Source: Methylocystis bryophila (GTDB lineage: Bacteria > Pseudomonadota > Alphaproteobacteria > Rhizobiales > Beijerinckiaceae). Taken from it: 64,000 nt of DNA. Below, one piece after another: positions 1 through 9,500 of this stretch (within the stretch, counting starts at the first letter, position 1; every line of letters starts with the position of its first letter). The notes under the pieces are model-generated. The model ran no database searches and was not told the origin of the DNA. It saw only the letters and a program-made list of their open reading frames with translations. The DNA is taken from NCBI RefSeq assembly GCF_027925445.1, contig NZ_AP027149.1:2046001-2110000 (forward strand), read 5' to 3'. The translations under genes and the position numbers were made by a program.

Positions 1-2
1 CG

Positions 3-992
3 CAGAACCGTCCCTCCGCCGAGGGCCTCGCTGGCCTGCCGAAAGACTATACCGGCCTGCCACGGCAGGCGCCCCCGCTTGGCCCGCCGCTGCCCGGCGA
101 TCTCGGCAAGCCAATCCTGAACGCAGGGGCAGCGCCGAACACCGTAGCGCCCGCGACCACGCCTGATCCGGAGGCGCAGCGCCGCGCCCAAGAGATCGAG
201 GCGGCGCGGCTCAGCCGCCTCTTTGCCCAGACCAATCAGCAGCCCCAGCCCGTCGGGCTCGCCGCGCCGGCTGGGATCGGGACGACGACGGGTCCGACTC
301 CCGCACCGCCAGTCGACGCCGGCGCCGCGCAGAACATGCAGGACCGCAAGACGGCCTTCCTCAATGCGTCGACGGACAAGCGCACGGTCAGTCCAGACCG
401 GCTCGACGCGAAGGCCTCGCCTTATGTCGTGCAGGCCGGCACTGTGATTCCCGCCGCGCTCATCACGGGCATTCGTTCCGATCTGCCTGGTCAAATCACT
501 GCCCAGGTGACGGAGGCGGTCTATGACAGCCCGACCGGCAAATATCTTCTGATCCCGCAGGGCGCGAAGCTGATCGGCCAATACGACAGCTCCGTCGCTT
601 TCGGGCAGTCGCGCGTCCTGCTGGTTTGGACCCGGATCATCATGCCGGATGGCGGCTCGATCGTGCTGGAGCGTCAGCCCGGCGCCGACACGCAGGGCTA
701 CGCCGGACTAGAGGACGAGGTCGACAACCATTGGGGCATGCTGTTCAAGGCCGCCGTCCTTTCGACGCTGCTCAGCGTGGGCGCGGAGGCAGGCACGAGC
801 CAGGACGAGAACAACCTTGTTCAGGCGATCCGCAGCGGAGCATCCAACAGCATCAGCCAGACAGGGTCTCAGATTGTCCAGCGGCAGCTCAACATCCAGC
901 CGACGCTCACGATCCGGCCAGGCTTCCCGGTCCGTGTCATCGTTACCCGCGATCTGGTGTTGACGCCCTACGGACACGGAGGGAATCCATGA
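3..992 (+). CDS. trbI: Conjugal transfer protein TrbI (VirB10-like), 5' end outside window
   Basis: TrbI is the VirB10-type protein that spans from the inner to the outer membrane in the mating-pair-formation (type IV secretion) channel of trb conjugation systems. The reading frame is open from the left edge, so the N-terminal cytoplasmic and transmembrane part is missing. What remains is a proline-rich periplasmic linker, then the conserved C-terminal beta-barrel domain. This contains the stretch from VVQAGTVIPAALITGIRSDL, through LLIPQGAKLIG and HWGMLFKAAVLSTLLSVGAE, to PVRVIVTRDLVL at the C-terminus. The stop overlaps the start of the next gene as ATGA, which indicates translational coupling within the trb operon. 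The identity is firm; only the length is limited by the window. Confidence 0.9.
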   Translation, partial: QNRPSAEGLAGLPKDYTGLPRQAPPLGPPLPGDLGKPILNAGAAPNTVAPATTPDPEAQRRAQEIEAARLSRLFAQTNQQPQPVGLAAPAGIGTTTGPTPAPPVDAGAAQNMQDRKTAFLNASTDKRTVSPDRLDAKASPYVVQAGTVIPAALITGIRSDLPGQITAQVTEAVYDSPTGKYLLIPQGAKLIGQYDSSVAFGQSRVLLVWTRIIMPDGGSIVLERQPGADTQGYAGLEDEVDNHWGMLFKAAVLSTLLSVGAEAGTSQDENNLVQAIRSGASNSISQTGSQIVQRQLNIQPTLTIRPGFPVRVIVTRDLVLTPYGHGGNP

Positions 993-1246
993 CGAAGCTC
1001 AAGCTTGGGCCGCTGGCCGACGACAAGCCGGTCAAAATCAGCGTCGAATTGCCCGCTGCCGTGCATCGGGATCTTGTCGCTTATGCTCAAGTGCTCGGCC
1101 GGACGACTGGCCAAACGGCTCCCGACCCCTCGAAGCTCATCGTGCCGATGGTCGAGCGATTCATGGCGACCGACCGCGCGTTCGCGAAGGCGCGACGCGA
1201 TCGGAGCGGTCAGGTCGCTTTCGGTCCGGCCGAGAAATCGGGATAG
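989..1246 (+). CDS. DUF2274 domain protein of the trb operon
   Basis: An 85-residue protein starting MTKLKLGPLADDKPVKISVE, in the ATGA overlap with trbI. It matches the small DUF2274 proteins that follow trbI in conjugative elements of alphaproteobacteria. Its function is not known. The N-terminal part (VKISVELPAAVHRDLVAYAQ) looks like a ribbon-helix-helix-type DNA-binding segment, which would suit an element regulator, but this is inference. The last 37 bases overlap the 3' end of the LysR gene on the opposite strand. The family call is good; the role is open. Confidence 0.8.
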   Translation: MTKLKLGPLADDKPVKISVELPAAVHRDLVAYAQVLGRTTGQTAPDPSKLIVPMVERFMATDRAFAKARRDRSGQVAFGPAEKSG

Positions 1247-2154
1247 TGTTCGTTCAACATAGCCAGGAACGATCCCAAGGCGGGATTGCTGTTCGCTTCT
1301 CGCCAGTACGCCATGAAATTGGTCTGGGTCGGGCCGTCGTCGTCCCAGACCTCCCTATAGACCACGCCTTCGTGGCGCACCCCCGTCGCGCCCTCGAACA
1401 TCAAGAGCGTGCCATAGTTCGCACTGACTAGGCTCAGCAGTCTGTCCAGTGACGAGTCCTGATGGATGATATGCTGAGAATCAATGGCATGACGGAGCTT
1501 CGCCGCGAGCAGCCCCTCAAGCTCCGGTCCGGGACCCTGCTGCGGGACGAGGAACTTTTCGTTTGCAAGATCCGCCCAACGAATCCTCGAATTTTGGCCA
1601 AGCGGATGATGCTCGGGGAAAGCTACGATCACCCGCTCGCTCCAAAGCGGAAGCATCCGGCCGTCCCATGCCGTCGCATGACCCGTCATGATCGCGACAT
1701 CGACGGCGTTGCCCGCGAGAGCGCAAAGCAGCCGATCATGGCTCCCATCGACGGTTCGTACATCTACATCCGGAAAGCGCCGGTGATATTCGACCAGCGT
1801 CGCGTGCATGTGCCCCGCCGAAGGGGAGGCTTGAACGCCGATCGTTAACAAGCCAAGTTCGCCACGGCTCCTGCTCCTGATCCGCCGAAGTTCCCTGTCC
1901 ACGTCATCGAGTATTCGCTTGGCGCTCGCGATGAACTCCAGCCCCACCATGGTGAGGTGGGTGCCGCCATTCGTCCTTTCGAACAACACCATGCCAAGCT
2001 GGCGCTCGATCTCGTGCAGCCGGCGGCTCAAGGTCGATTGGCGTATGTTCAGAGCTTCCGCCGCCTGTCTCAGGCTGCGGTGCTGTGACGTTACGACCGC
2101 CAAACGCAAATCGCGAAGCTCTACGTCCACGCTGCTCACTTCATCGGCCCGCAT
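1210..2154 (-). CDS. LysR-family transcriptional regulator at the end of the trb module
   Basis: A 314-residue LysR-type regulator. Residues about 12-70 form the winged helix-turn-helix (SLRQAAEALNIRQSTLSRRL, then LGMVLFERTNGG). The rest is a substrate-binding-like effector domain starting near GLLTIGVQASPSAGH. The gene is convergent with trbI-DUF2274 and overlaps the latter by 37 bases, so one mRNA runs antisense over the end of the other. LysR genes at this position recur in trb-type integrative elements and may control transfer or cargo; the effector is unknown. ATG at 2154 was taken as start, but downstream GTG codons are possible because LysR proteins often begin closer to the helix-turn-helix. 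Confidence 0.85.
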   Translation of the reverse strand: MRADEVSSVDVELRDLRLAVVTSQHRSLRQAAEALNIRQSTLSRRLHEIERQLGMVLFERTNGGTHLTMVGLEFIASAKRILDDVDRELRRIRSRSRGELGLLTIGVQASPSAGHMHATLVEYHRRFPDVDVRTVDGSHDRLLCALAGNAVDVAIMTGHATAWDGRMLPLWSERVIVAFPEHHPLGQNSRIRWADLANEKFLVPQQGPGPELEGLLAAKLRHAIDSQHIIHQDSSLDRLLSLVSANYGTLLMFEGATGVRHEGVVYREVWDDDGPTQTNFMAYWREANSNPALGSFLAMLNEHYPDFSAGPKAT

Positions 2155-2244
2155 ACGGGCCGCCTTTCACAAACTCTGCCGCCCCCTCTCCGGCCACCTC
2201 CATCGCGACGATACGCGAAGCCCGTGGTTCGATCCCTCGACTTG

Positions 2245-3420
2245 TCAGGCCGGCAATGGATCGGTGCCGCGATCGAGCAAGGCCAGATAGTCCGAATAGG
2301 CGTAAATCCGGCCGCGCTGCCGTCCCGTGGTCTCGCGCACGACCCCAATCTTGGCGAGATTTTCCAGCGCCGTGCTGGCGGTCGGGAAGGAGACGGCGAG
2401 CTTTTCGGAGACGGTCTGGATGGTGACGATCGGGCTGGCCTGCATCAGTTCGTGGACCCGGAGCGCCGACGGGGCCGCTCGGCCGAGGCCGGCGATCTCC
2501 TGTCGATGGGCGTCGAACATGGCGATCAGATCGCGAGCCGTCGCGGCCGCCTGTTCGGCGGTCTCCGCCACGCCGGTCAGGAAGAACTCCATCCAGGTCT
2601 CCCACGTCCCGGCCTGCCGGACCTCCTGCAGGAGCCGGTAATAGTCGTCGCGCCGGGACTTCAGGAACAGGCTGAGATAGAGGATCGGCTCGCGCAGCAC
2701 GCCCGCCTCGCACAGGATCAGCGTGATGAGCAGCCGGCCCAGGCGTCCGTTGCCGTCGAGAAAGGGATGGATCGTCTCGAACTGGACGTGGGCCAGGCCC
2801 GCCCGGATGAGCGGGGGCAGCGCCGCATCCTCGCTGTGCAGGAAGCGCTCCAGCGCATCGAGGCACTCGTCCAGCCGGTTCGGCGGGGGAGGCACGAACA
2901 GGGCGTTGCCCGGCCGGGTTCCACCGATCCAGTTCTGCGAGCGGCGGAACTCGCCCGGTTGCTTCGCGGCGCCACGCCCTGATTTGAGCAGGATGGCGTG
3001 CATTTCGCGGATCAACCGGAGTGACAGGGGAAACCCACCCCGCATCCGGGAGACGCCATGCTCGATCGCCGCGACGTAGTTCGAAACCTCGGTCACGTCG
3101 TCGAGTTCGACCGCTGGCGCCTCGTGATTTTCGAACAGTAGCAGGTCGGACAGCGAGGATTGCGTGCCCTCGATCTGCGAGGACAGGAGGGCTTCCTTGC
3201 GGACGTACATGTAGAGGAACAAAGGCGTCGAGGGCAGGATCGTCGTCACGCCGTCGAGGCGCCCGACCGCGGCGATGGCGCGTTCGTAGACGTGCATGAA
3301 CCGGCCCAGTTCGAGCGGCGGCTTTGGCGGCAGCGGGGGAGGCACATAGGCGCGCACGCGCTCGCCTCCCGCGCTCGTTTCAACATAGACCCCGAGCCTT
3401 TGGTTCTCTCCGTCCGTCAC
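2245..3420 (-). CDS. Fic family protein (class II, with inhibitory motif) and C-terminal winged helix
   Basis: A 391-residue Fic protein. Fic enzymes usually transfer AMP from ATP to a Ser, Thr or Tyr of a target protein. The catalytic loop HPFLDGNGRLGR is intact (HPFx[D/E]GNGRxxR), so the protein should be active. An N-terminal inhibitory helix SSQIEG fits the [S/T]xxxE[G/N] pattern, which places autoinhibition in the same chain (class II). The C-terminus (VHELMQASPIVTIQTVSEKL onward) reads as a winged helix and could bind DNA, perhaps its own promoter, where an inverted repeat is present at 3445-3480. The start is GTG at 3420, with AAAGGA upstream. It appears to be cargo of the conjugative element and has no separate antitoxin beside it. 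Confidence 0.9.
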   Translation of the reverse strand: MTDGENQRLGVYVETSAGGERVRAYVPPPLPPKPPLELGRFMHVYERAIAAVGRLDGVTTILPSTPLFLYMYVRKEALLSSQIEGTQSSLSDLLLFENHEAPAVELDDVTEVSNYVAAIEHGVSRMRGGFPLSLRLIREMHAILLKSGRGAAKQPGEFRRSQNWIGGTRPGNALFVPPPPNRLDECLDALERFLHSEDAALPPLIRAGLAHVQFETIHPFLDGNGRLGRLLITLILCEAGVLREPILYLSLFLKSRRDDYYRLLQEVRQAGTWETWMEFFLTGVAETAEQAAATARDLIAMFDAHRQEIAGLGRAAPSALRVHELMQASPIVTIQTVSEKLAVSFPTASTALENLAKIGVVRETTGRQRGRIYAYSDYLALLDRGTDPLPA

Positions 3421-3430
3421 GCGCGATCCT

Positions 3431-3497
3431 TTAATTAGCTTCGCCGCTATTAAAGCGTATCGCCATATATCTTAATAGCGGGTGGGGCTAATTCAAG
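3431..3497. promoter_or_regulatory. Inverted repeat in the Fic gene promoter
   Basis: Upstream of the Fic start, CGCTATTAA (3445-3453) and TTAATAGCG (3472-3480) form perfect 9-bp inverted arms with an 18-bp spacer. Looser copies flank them: TTAATTAGC (3431-3439) and GCTAATT near 3486. The stretch is AT-rich against its surroundings. Placement suggests an operator for autoregulation, possibly by the Fic protein's own winged helix; that link is inference. Confidence 0.4.
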
Positions 3498-3632
3498 GCT
3501 GCCGGCGTGACGCGACATCCGCACGGGCGGCGATTGGGAGCACGACAGGAGAGGATGTGGTTCGACTCGACATCTTCGAGCCCTCGGCCAACCTAATCCG
3601 CGTTGCGCTACAAGGCGCAAATCTAGGGAGGT

Positions 3633-3709
3633 TGGCGCACCCGACACGATTCGAACGTGTGGCCTCCACCTTCGGAGGGTGGCGCTCTATCCAGCTGAGC
3701 TACGGGTGC
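3633..3709 (-). tRNA. tRNA-Arg (anticodon CCG)
   Basis: Read on the minus strand, the acceptor arms GCACCCG and CGGGTGC pair. The D-arm is TAGCTCAGCTGGATAGAGCG. The anticodon arm CCACC-CTCCGAA-GGTGG gives anticodon CCG, and the T-arm CACACGTTCGAATCGTGT is complete. A discriminator G is followed by an encoded CCA. It therefore looks functional and reads CGG. It lies inside the apparent mobile element, 250 bp from a 5' fragment of a second tRNA-Arg(CCG), and may replace the gene the element interrupted. Confidence 0.93.
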
Positions 3710-3959
3710 ATCTCAATTTCGCCTAGCCCGACTGACCTATGAGGGTCAACGGATTCGGCCTTCACAAACCAGTCCCACATCACGGCCGCCGGGTGACTAC
3801 GCCCAGCTATCCGCTGTTCCGCCCCCGTTCTCCGAAAACTGCTTACGCGGTGCTTACGCGAAAATTTCTCGGGGTTTGGCGGCGTTCGTAGGATTACTCA
3901 AGCTACTGTTTTCACGAACCTTTCTTCAGTTACTTACTAACGAAACCCCCTTGACATCA

Positions 3960-4001
3960 GCCTTCGGAGGGCAACGCTCTATCCAGCTGAGCTACGGGCG
4001 C
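3960..4001 (-). pseudogene. 5' half of a second tRNA-Arg(CCG), probable attachment-site remnant
   Basis: On the minus strand this begins GCGCCCG and continues through a normal D-arm into an anticodon arm with loop CTCCGAA, then stops resembling a tRNA after CCGAAGGC. No T-arm or acceptor 3' strand follows; only scattered matches continue to about 3953. The acceptor (GCGCCCG) and anticodon stem differ from the complete tRNA-Arg at 3633-3709, so it is a remnant of a different gene, not a simple duplication. A break in the anticodon arm is what integration by a tyrosine recombinase that targets the anticodon loop would leave. Where the missing 3' half went is unknown. Confidence 0.7.
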
Positions 4002-4083
4002 GAGCAGGACGGGTTTACCTTGGCGGCGCGCGCAAGGCAATCGAGCTTGCAAACTTCGCCGGGGAAGGGCGCTTCGGAAAGCC

Positions 4084-6357
4084 TCACTCCACGACCACCC
4101 TCACGCTGCGGGACCGCCCTGGCTGCAGTGCGCGGCGCGCCTCGATCTGGTGCTGGCCGGGGCGAAGCGGCCAGAAAACCGTTTCATCCGTTTCGGCGAC
4201 GCGGAAAGGCTCGCCGTCGACATACCAGACGATTTGCTCGGCTCGGGCGAGCGGCGCAAGCTTCAGCGCGATCTTCGCCACGGCGGCCGGCTGCTCGGGG
4301 TTGCGCCAGATATGCGTGTCGGCTTCGGGCGTCGCGATGACGAGCCGTTCCGCGTTCGCGGGCCGCGCAGCGGGCGCGACGGGAAGAGCGGCCCCGGGCT
4401 TCGCCCATTCGCGCAAGGTTGCCGCGCAGGAGCCCTGGGCGCCCGCCTCGAGGCAAGCGTCCAAGGCGATGCGATCCGGCGGCGGCAGGAACGCGTCGTC
4501 TTCGATCTCCCCCGGCTTCGCGCCGTGCAGCTGCACGAGCGCCGCATGGGCGAGGCGCGCGCTCGACGCCGCGCCGCTGATCTCCCGCATCGTCCCCGCG
4601 TCAGCGCGGCCGATCCAGACGCCGACGATGAATCTCTTCGAGAAGGCGAGCGTCCAGGCGTCGCGGTAGCCTTGGCTCGTGCCCGTCTTCACCGCGACGG
4701 CGAAGGGATATTCGAGCGGCCCGTAACGCGGGAAGGTCGGCAGCCGCGCCTGCGGATCCGCGAGCATGGAGGTGACGAGCCGCGCGGTGTCGAGCGAGAG
4801 CGCGCGCCGCGCCGCGCCGAGACGCTGCTCCTTCGCATAGATGAGATCGCTCAGCACGCCGTCGTCGGCGAGCATCGCATAGGCGCGCGTGAGCTTTCCG
4901 AGCTGCGTCGGCAGCGAGCCGATCGCCATGGACACGCCGAAAGACTCCGCCGGGGCCTCGAGCTCGTGCAGGCCGATCTCGTGCAGAAACTGAAAATTCG
5001 CCTCGACGCCGACACGACGGATCAGATTGGCCGCCGGCACATTGCGCGAATTGGCGAGCGCCTGGCGCGGCGTCATGGGCCCGAGATAAAGCCCGTCGGC
5101 GTTGTTGACGCCGGACGCGCCCTCGGGAACGTCCGCCAGGAGATCGGTCGACTCTAAGACGCCGCGCTCGAAGGCGAGCGCATAGACGAAAGGTTTTAAC
5201 GTCGAGCCCGGCGAACGCGCTGTCCGCGTGAAGTCGAAGCTCCCCGCGTCCTTGCCGCCAAAGCGCGCCGAGCCCACCTCGGCGACGATATGGTTGCCGC
5301 CCTGGCGCTCGGCGACCATGATGGCGACCTGCCGCGCGCCCGCGTCGCGAAAACCGTCGAGGTAGCGACGCGCCAGCCGCTCCATGCGGGTCTCGAGATC
5401 GAGATCGATCGAGGCGTGGAGACGCGGATCATGCGGCTCCGCCTCGATGCGCCCCTCGCGCAAGAGCTGCGCGTAGCGAAGCGCGAGATGCAGCGCCTGC
5501 GGGCGCTTCGGCGTCTCGATCGGCCGCATCGCGAGGAGCTGCGCCTTGGCGAGCGCGGCCTCCTCGCGGTCGAGCGCCCTTTGGCGCGCGAGCGCGTCGA
5601 TCGCGCGCGCCGCCCGCGTCGCGGCGCGCCTCAGGCCGCTGGCGCGCGCCAGATTCATGCGGCCCGGCGCCTGCGGGATCGCGGCGAGCAAGGCGGTTTC
5701 CGCCCAGGAGAGGTCCTCGACGGGCTTATTGAAATAGAAGCGCGCCGCATGCGCCGCGCCATGGCTGCCGGCGCCATAGGGCGCAAGCCGCAGATAATGG
5801 AGGAGCACCGCCTCGCGGCCGTGGCGCGCGACGAGCGCGAGCGCGCTCAAAGCCTCGTCGAGCTTGTTGACGAGCCCGCGCGGCTTGGGATTCTGCATGC
5901 GCGCGACCTGCATCGCGATGGTTGAACCGCCCTGACGGGGGCCGCGATGCAGCAGGTTGCGCCACGCCGCGCGCGCCAAAGCCAGCGGATCGACGCCCGG
6001 ATGCTCGTCAAAGCGACGGTCTTCCAACGCCAACGTTGCGAGCGCCAGACGTTTGGGGATTTGCCGCAGCGGCCAATAGCCGTAGCCGAGGCTCTCGGGG
6101 CCGTGGGCGACCTGCGTGAGAAAGGCGCCGTTGCGGTCGTAGACGATTTCGGTGGGGGAGGGGGCCTCGAGGCGGGCGTTCGCGACGGCGGCGCGTAGCG
6201 AGAGGCCGATGGACCCGAGGAGCGCTGCGGTCACGCAAGCCGTGGCGGCCCAGAAGCGCCAATCGCGCAGCAGGCGCTTGCGATGTTGCTTGTCGGGACT
6301 TTGCGTCAAAGCCAGTTTCAGTCTCTCGCGAGGGGCCGCTCCAGCCGCCGTGTTCAC
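4084..6357 (-). CDS. pbpC: Penicillin-binding protein 1C
   Basis: A 757-residue class A penicillin-binding protein. Residues 34-55 form a membrane anchor. A GT51 glycosyltransferase domain follows, with the catalytic Glu in LEDRRFDEHPG (about 110-120) and GGSTIAMQ at 143-150. The transpeptidase domain has SxxK as S385-T-L-K388, and KTGTS further on in VAVKTGTSQGYRDAW. The C-terminal segment after LVIATPEADTHIWRN is the small beta domain typical of PBP1C. It polymerises glycan strands and may cross-link peptidoglycan in the periplasm; PBP1C is usually accessory to PBP1A/1B. No alpha2-macroglobulin (yfhM) gene, a frequent partner, is next to it. It is the first host-type gene after the tRNA remnant. 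Confidence 0.93.
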   Translation of the reverse strand: MNTAAGAAPRERLKLALTQSPDKQHRKRLLRDWRFWAATACVTAALLGSIGLSLRAAVANARLEAPSPTEIVYDRNGAFLTQVAHGPESLGYGYWPLRQIPKRLALATLALEDRRFDEHPGVDPLALARAAWRNLLHRGPRQGGSTIAMQVARMQNPKPRGLVNKLDEALSALALVARHGREAVLLHYLRLAPYGAGSHGAAHAARFYFNKPVEDLSWAETALLAAIPQAPGRMNLARASGLRRAATRAARAIDALARQRALDREEAALAKAQLLAMRPIETPKRPQALHLALRYAQLLREGRIEAEPHDPRLHASIDLDLETRMERLARRYLDGFRDAGARQVAIMVAERQGGNHIVAEVGSARFGGKDAGSFDFTRTARSPGSTLKPFVYALAFERGVLESTDLLADVPEGASGVNNADGLYLGPMTPRQALANSRNVPAANLIRRVGVEANFQFLHEIGLHELEAPAESFGVSMAIGSLPTQLGKLTRAYAMLADDGVLSDLIYAKEQRLGAARRALSLDTARLVTSMLADPQARLPTFPRYGPLEYPFAVAVKTGTSQGYRDAWTLAFSKRFIVGVWIGRADAGTMREISGAASSARLAHAALVQLHGAKPGEIEDDAFLPPPDRIALDACLEAGAQGSCAATLREWAKPGAALPVAPAARPANAERLVIATPEADTHIWRNPEQPAAVAKIALKLAPLARAEQIVWYVDGEPFRVAETDETVFWPLRPGQHQIEARRALQPGRSRSVRVVVE

Positions 6358-6580
6358 ACTAGCATATGGCCTCTAGGCCATGGCGCAATGAGCGAGTCCT
6401 TGTGGGCTTCCGCTCCCAGGCGCCAGAATGACCCAGGCACACATTCGCTGGACGAGGGCTGAATAACGGATTTGCACCATCAGGGGGGCCGTTTTCGTAT
6501 TCCCTGTGGGCTGTATGATTCTTGATAGAGAGCCTCGGCGTCTGCTCAGCCTTGGATGCTCAGATTCTCGAAGGACTGCG

Positions 6581-9500
6581 ATGACTCGAGCTGTACGACA
6601 GATAAACGTGCCCGCTGGCGGTGCCGAAGATGCCACCTCGCGGCCCTTCTCGGAATTCGTCGAACGTACGAATATCATTCTGCTGGGCGATCCGGGCGCC
6701 GGCAAGACGCATTTATTCTATGAGGCAGCGGCGGCTGAAAAGGCGCGCTTCATTAAAGCGCGGTCCTTTCTAAATACTCCGACGCGCATGCTATGCGAGC
6801 AGGTACTGTTCATCGATGGGCTGGATGAAAAGCGTGCTGGCCGAGGCGATCGTGACACTGTAGACGCCCTGGTTAAGAAACTGTTCGAGGTCGCCCCACC
6901 AAAGCTCCGAATTTCCTGCCGGGCCGCCGACTGGCTTGGGGAAAGTGATCTTGCGGCAATGTCCCCATTTTTCGATCAGCAGGGCGGCGCTTGCGTGCTT
7001 CATCTTGAGAGCCTGTCGCGTTCCGAACAAATGAGCGTGTTGATGGCTCAAGGTCTCGGCGGCGATGACATTGAAGGCTTTCTCAATGAGGCCGCGGAAC
7101 GCGGGCTCGGCGATTTTCTCGAAAACCCGCAAAATCTCATCATGTTGTGGAGCACGGTGAAGACGGGCGCATGGCCTGCAACGCGCAGGGAACTGTTCGA
7201 GCGATCGACAAGACTGATGCTTGAGGAGACCAATCCAGAGCGGGCGCGCTCAGGCGGTGGTAGCTTCTCGGTTGCGGAACTGCGCCCTGTGGCAGGCGCG
7301 GTCTGCGCAGCCCGCTTAATCAGCGACGTCGATGGCATCAGTCTGACGGATCAGGAGGGCACGCCGGATATTCCGGGCTATCGTTCACTGGATTTGTTCC
7401 CTCCAGAGAAAGTTCAGGCTGTTCTCGGTCGCCGCGTGTTCGACGCAGGGCCAGAGCTGGAAACGGTAGATTACGCGCATCGCACGACAGCGGAATTTCT
7501 AGCGGCGGATTTCCTCGCTTCCCGCATGCGCAAGGGCCTGCCCTTCGGTCGCGTGATGGCTCTGATGGGGGTGGATCGGCACCCTGCTTCGGAATTGAGA
7601 GGTTTGCACGCTTGGCTCGCAGTGTGTTTGCCCGAGCACGCGGACGAACTCATCGAAGCTGATCCTTATGGCGTGCTGACCTATGGCGACGCTGCCTCTT
7701 TGTCGCCCCGCTCCTGCGCCGTTCTTGTACGCGCGCTCGCCCGTCTTTCGCACACCAATCCGTGGTTCCGTTCGGGGAATTGGCAAGCCCAGCCGATCGG
7801 GGCCCTCGCGCGGCCGGACATGGTCCTTGAATTCCGAGCTATCCTCAATGACCCCGACTCAGGCTTCGGCATTCGCTCAGTGGTGGTCGATGCGCTTGCA
7901 CTCGGGACGCCGTTGCCAGCGATCCTGCCGGACCTTGAGACGGTGCTACTGCGACAGGTCTCGCCCTATGCTGAACGGCTGGGCGCTCTGAAAGCGCTCT
8001 TGCGCCTCGGCGACGCTGGAAAGGCTGCGATCCGAAGCGCCTTTGGAAAGCTCGGTAATTCCGCGGACGATTTGCGGCTGCGCGCGGCGATCGTTCAGGC
8101 GCTCTACGACGATCCTTATGGCCCGGATCAGGTGGTCGCATTGGTCAACGACACGCTCCAAGTCCGCGACACGAACAGAGCCGGCCTGCTTTGGTCTTTG
8201 GCGGAAGCTCTCCCCGAGCAGGATTTGCCGGCGATCCTCGACGGCATCGAGCCGCGGGCGATAGACGATTCTCGCTTCAACCGCAGGATTGCGGAAGCGG
8301 GCTCATTTTACGAGCGCATCCTCGTACGCGCTTGGTCAAGTCTCGGCCAATTTGAGCCGGCCCGGGTTATGGGATGGCTGCGCAGGCGGCTCGCCTTCGA
8401 GCGCTCTGCCGGGCAAGACCTGCACGCAGCGCTGCGAGCTACGCCCGATCGGCTACACTTGCTCGCCAAGGATTTCTTCAGTCGTGTGCCGGTGGATGAC
8501 AACCGCTGGCTGGCGTATAACCGTTTCCGCGAAGCCACCTTATTCGAATTGAGTCCGGCGGCGCTTCTCGCGATCGCTACCCACGCGTTTGACGCCGCTC
8601 AAATGGGAAGCGATCGTCGCTCGTTTCTTTACGAGGTTGTTCTCTCGCTTTCGATCCACATCGCCCCCGTGCACGGAACAAGAGCGTTCGACGAACTCTA
8701 CCTCCGGGCCGAACATGATGAACTACTACGGCCCCTGCGCAGCGCTACGGTGGTTGTGGAGCTTCCAAGCAATTACTTTATCGGTCGATCGTCGCGAGCC
8801 CCGCGAGACCTGAACGATCGGGCGCGGCAGCAACGGGAGTTTGACCAGAACATCGATAAAATCCGCAGCGGCGCACATCTTGGCTGGCTCCAACACTTGG
8901 CTCTTATCTACTTTGGTCTTTACGCCGACTCGGAAAACAACCTTTCGCCGCGCGAGAGGATTGGAGCATGGCTCGGCGAAGGGCGTGTTGACGCCGCGCT
9001 CGAAGCGCTGGCCGCGACATTGGCGCGCAACGATCTACCCAGCTTTAACGATGTGTTGTTGCCCACCGCCGAAGATCAGCATTATGGTTGGTGGTACGCG
9101 CTCATTGCTGGCCTGAACGAGCGCTGGGCGGCAGGGCAAGGACTGGTTGGCCTTTCCGATGATTTTCTCAAGGGCATGCTCGTCTTCGATCTCGCCAATC
9201 CTGTTTGGACGCGGGAGGGAGGCAAGCAAGGTTGGGCAGTCCATCCCTGGCGCAAGGAGTTGACGGAGCGGAAACCTGAACTCGTGCGGGATGCATATTT
9301 TGCCGTCGCGCAGTTGCATCTTTCTCGCAGCGCAAATGGCGTAATTGGCTTGCGCGAGCTTCTGCACGAGCCCGCCTTTGAGCCTTACCGACCGGTGATT
9401 GTTCTCGATTTGCTAAGGCAATTCCCCAATGCCAATCCGCCTTCACTTTGCGAACTTCTAGATGCGATCAGCGCGCTGCCCGCGATATATCAAGATTTCC

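Larger units (their letters stand above)
1..4001. mobile_element. Right end of a trb-type integrative conjugative element (partial)
   Basis: The first four kilobases carry the tail of a conjugation module (trbI and DUF2274), a LysR gene facing it, a Fic protein, a tRNA-Arg(CCG) and then the 5' half of another tRNA-Arg(CCG). Trb genes followed by DUF2274 and a LysR gene are a familiar end of integrative conjugative elements in alphaproteobacteria (family knowledge). The broken tRNA at 3960-4001 and the start of ordinary host genes at 4084 suggest the element ends here. No integrase is visible in this window, and the left boundary lies outside it, so the extent is inferred. Confidence 0.5.
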
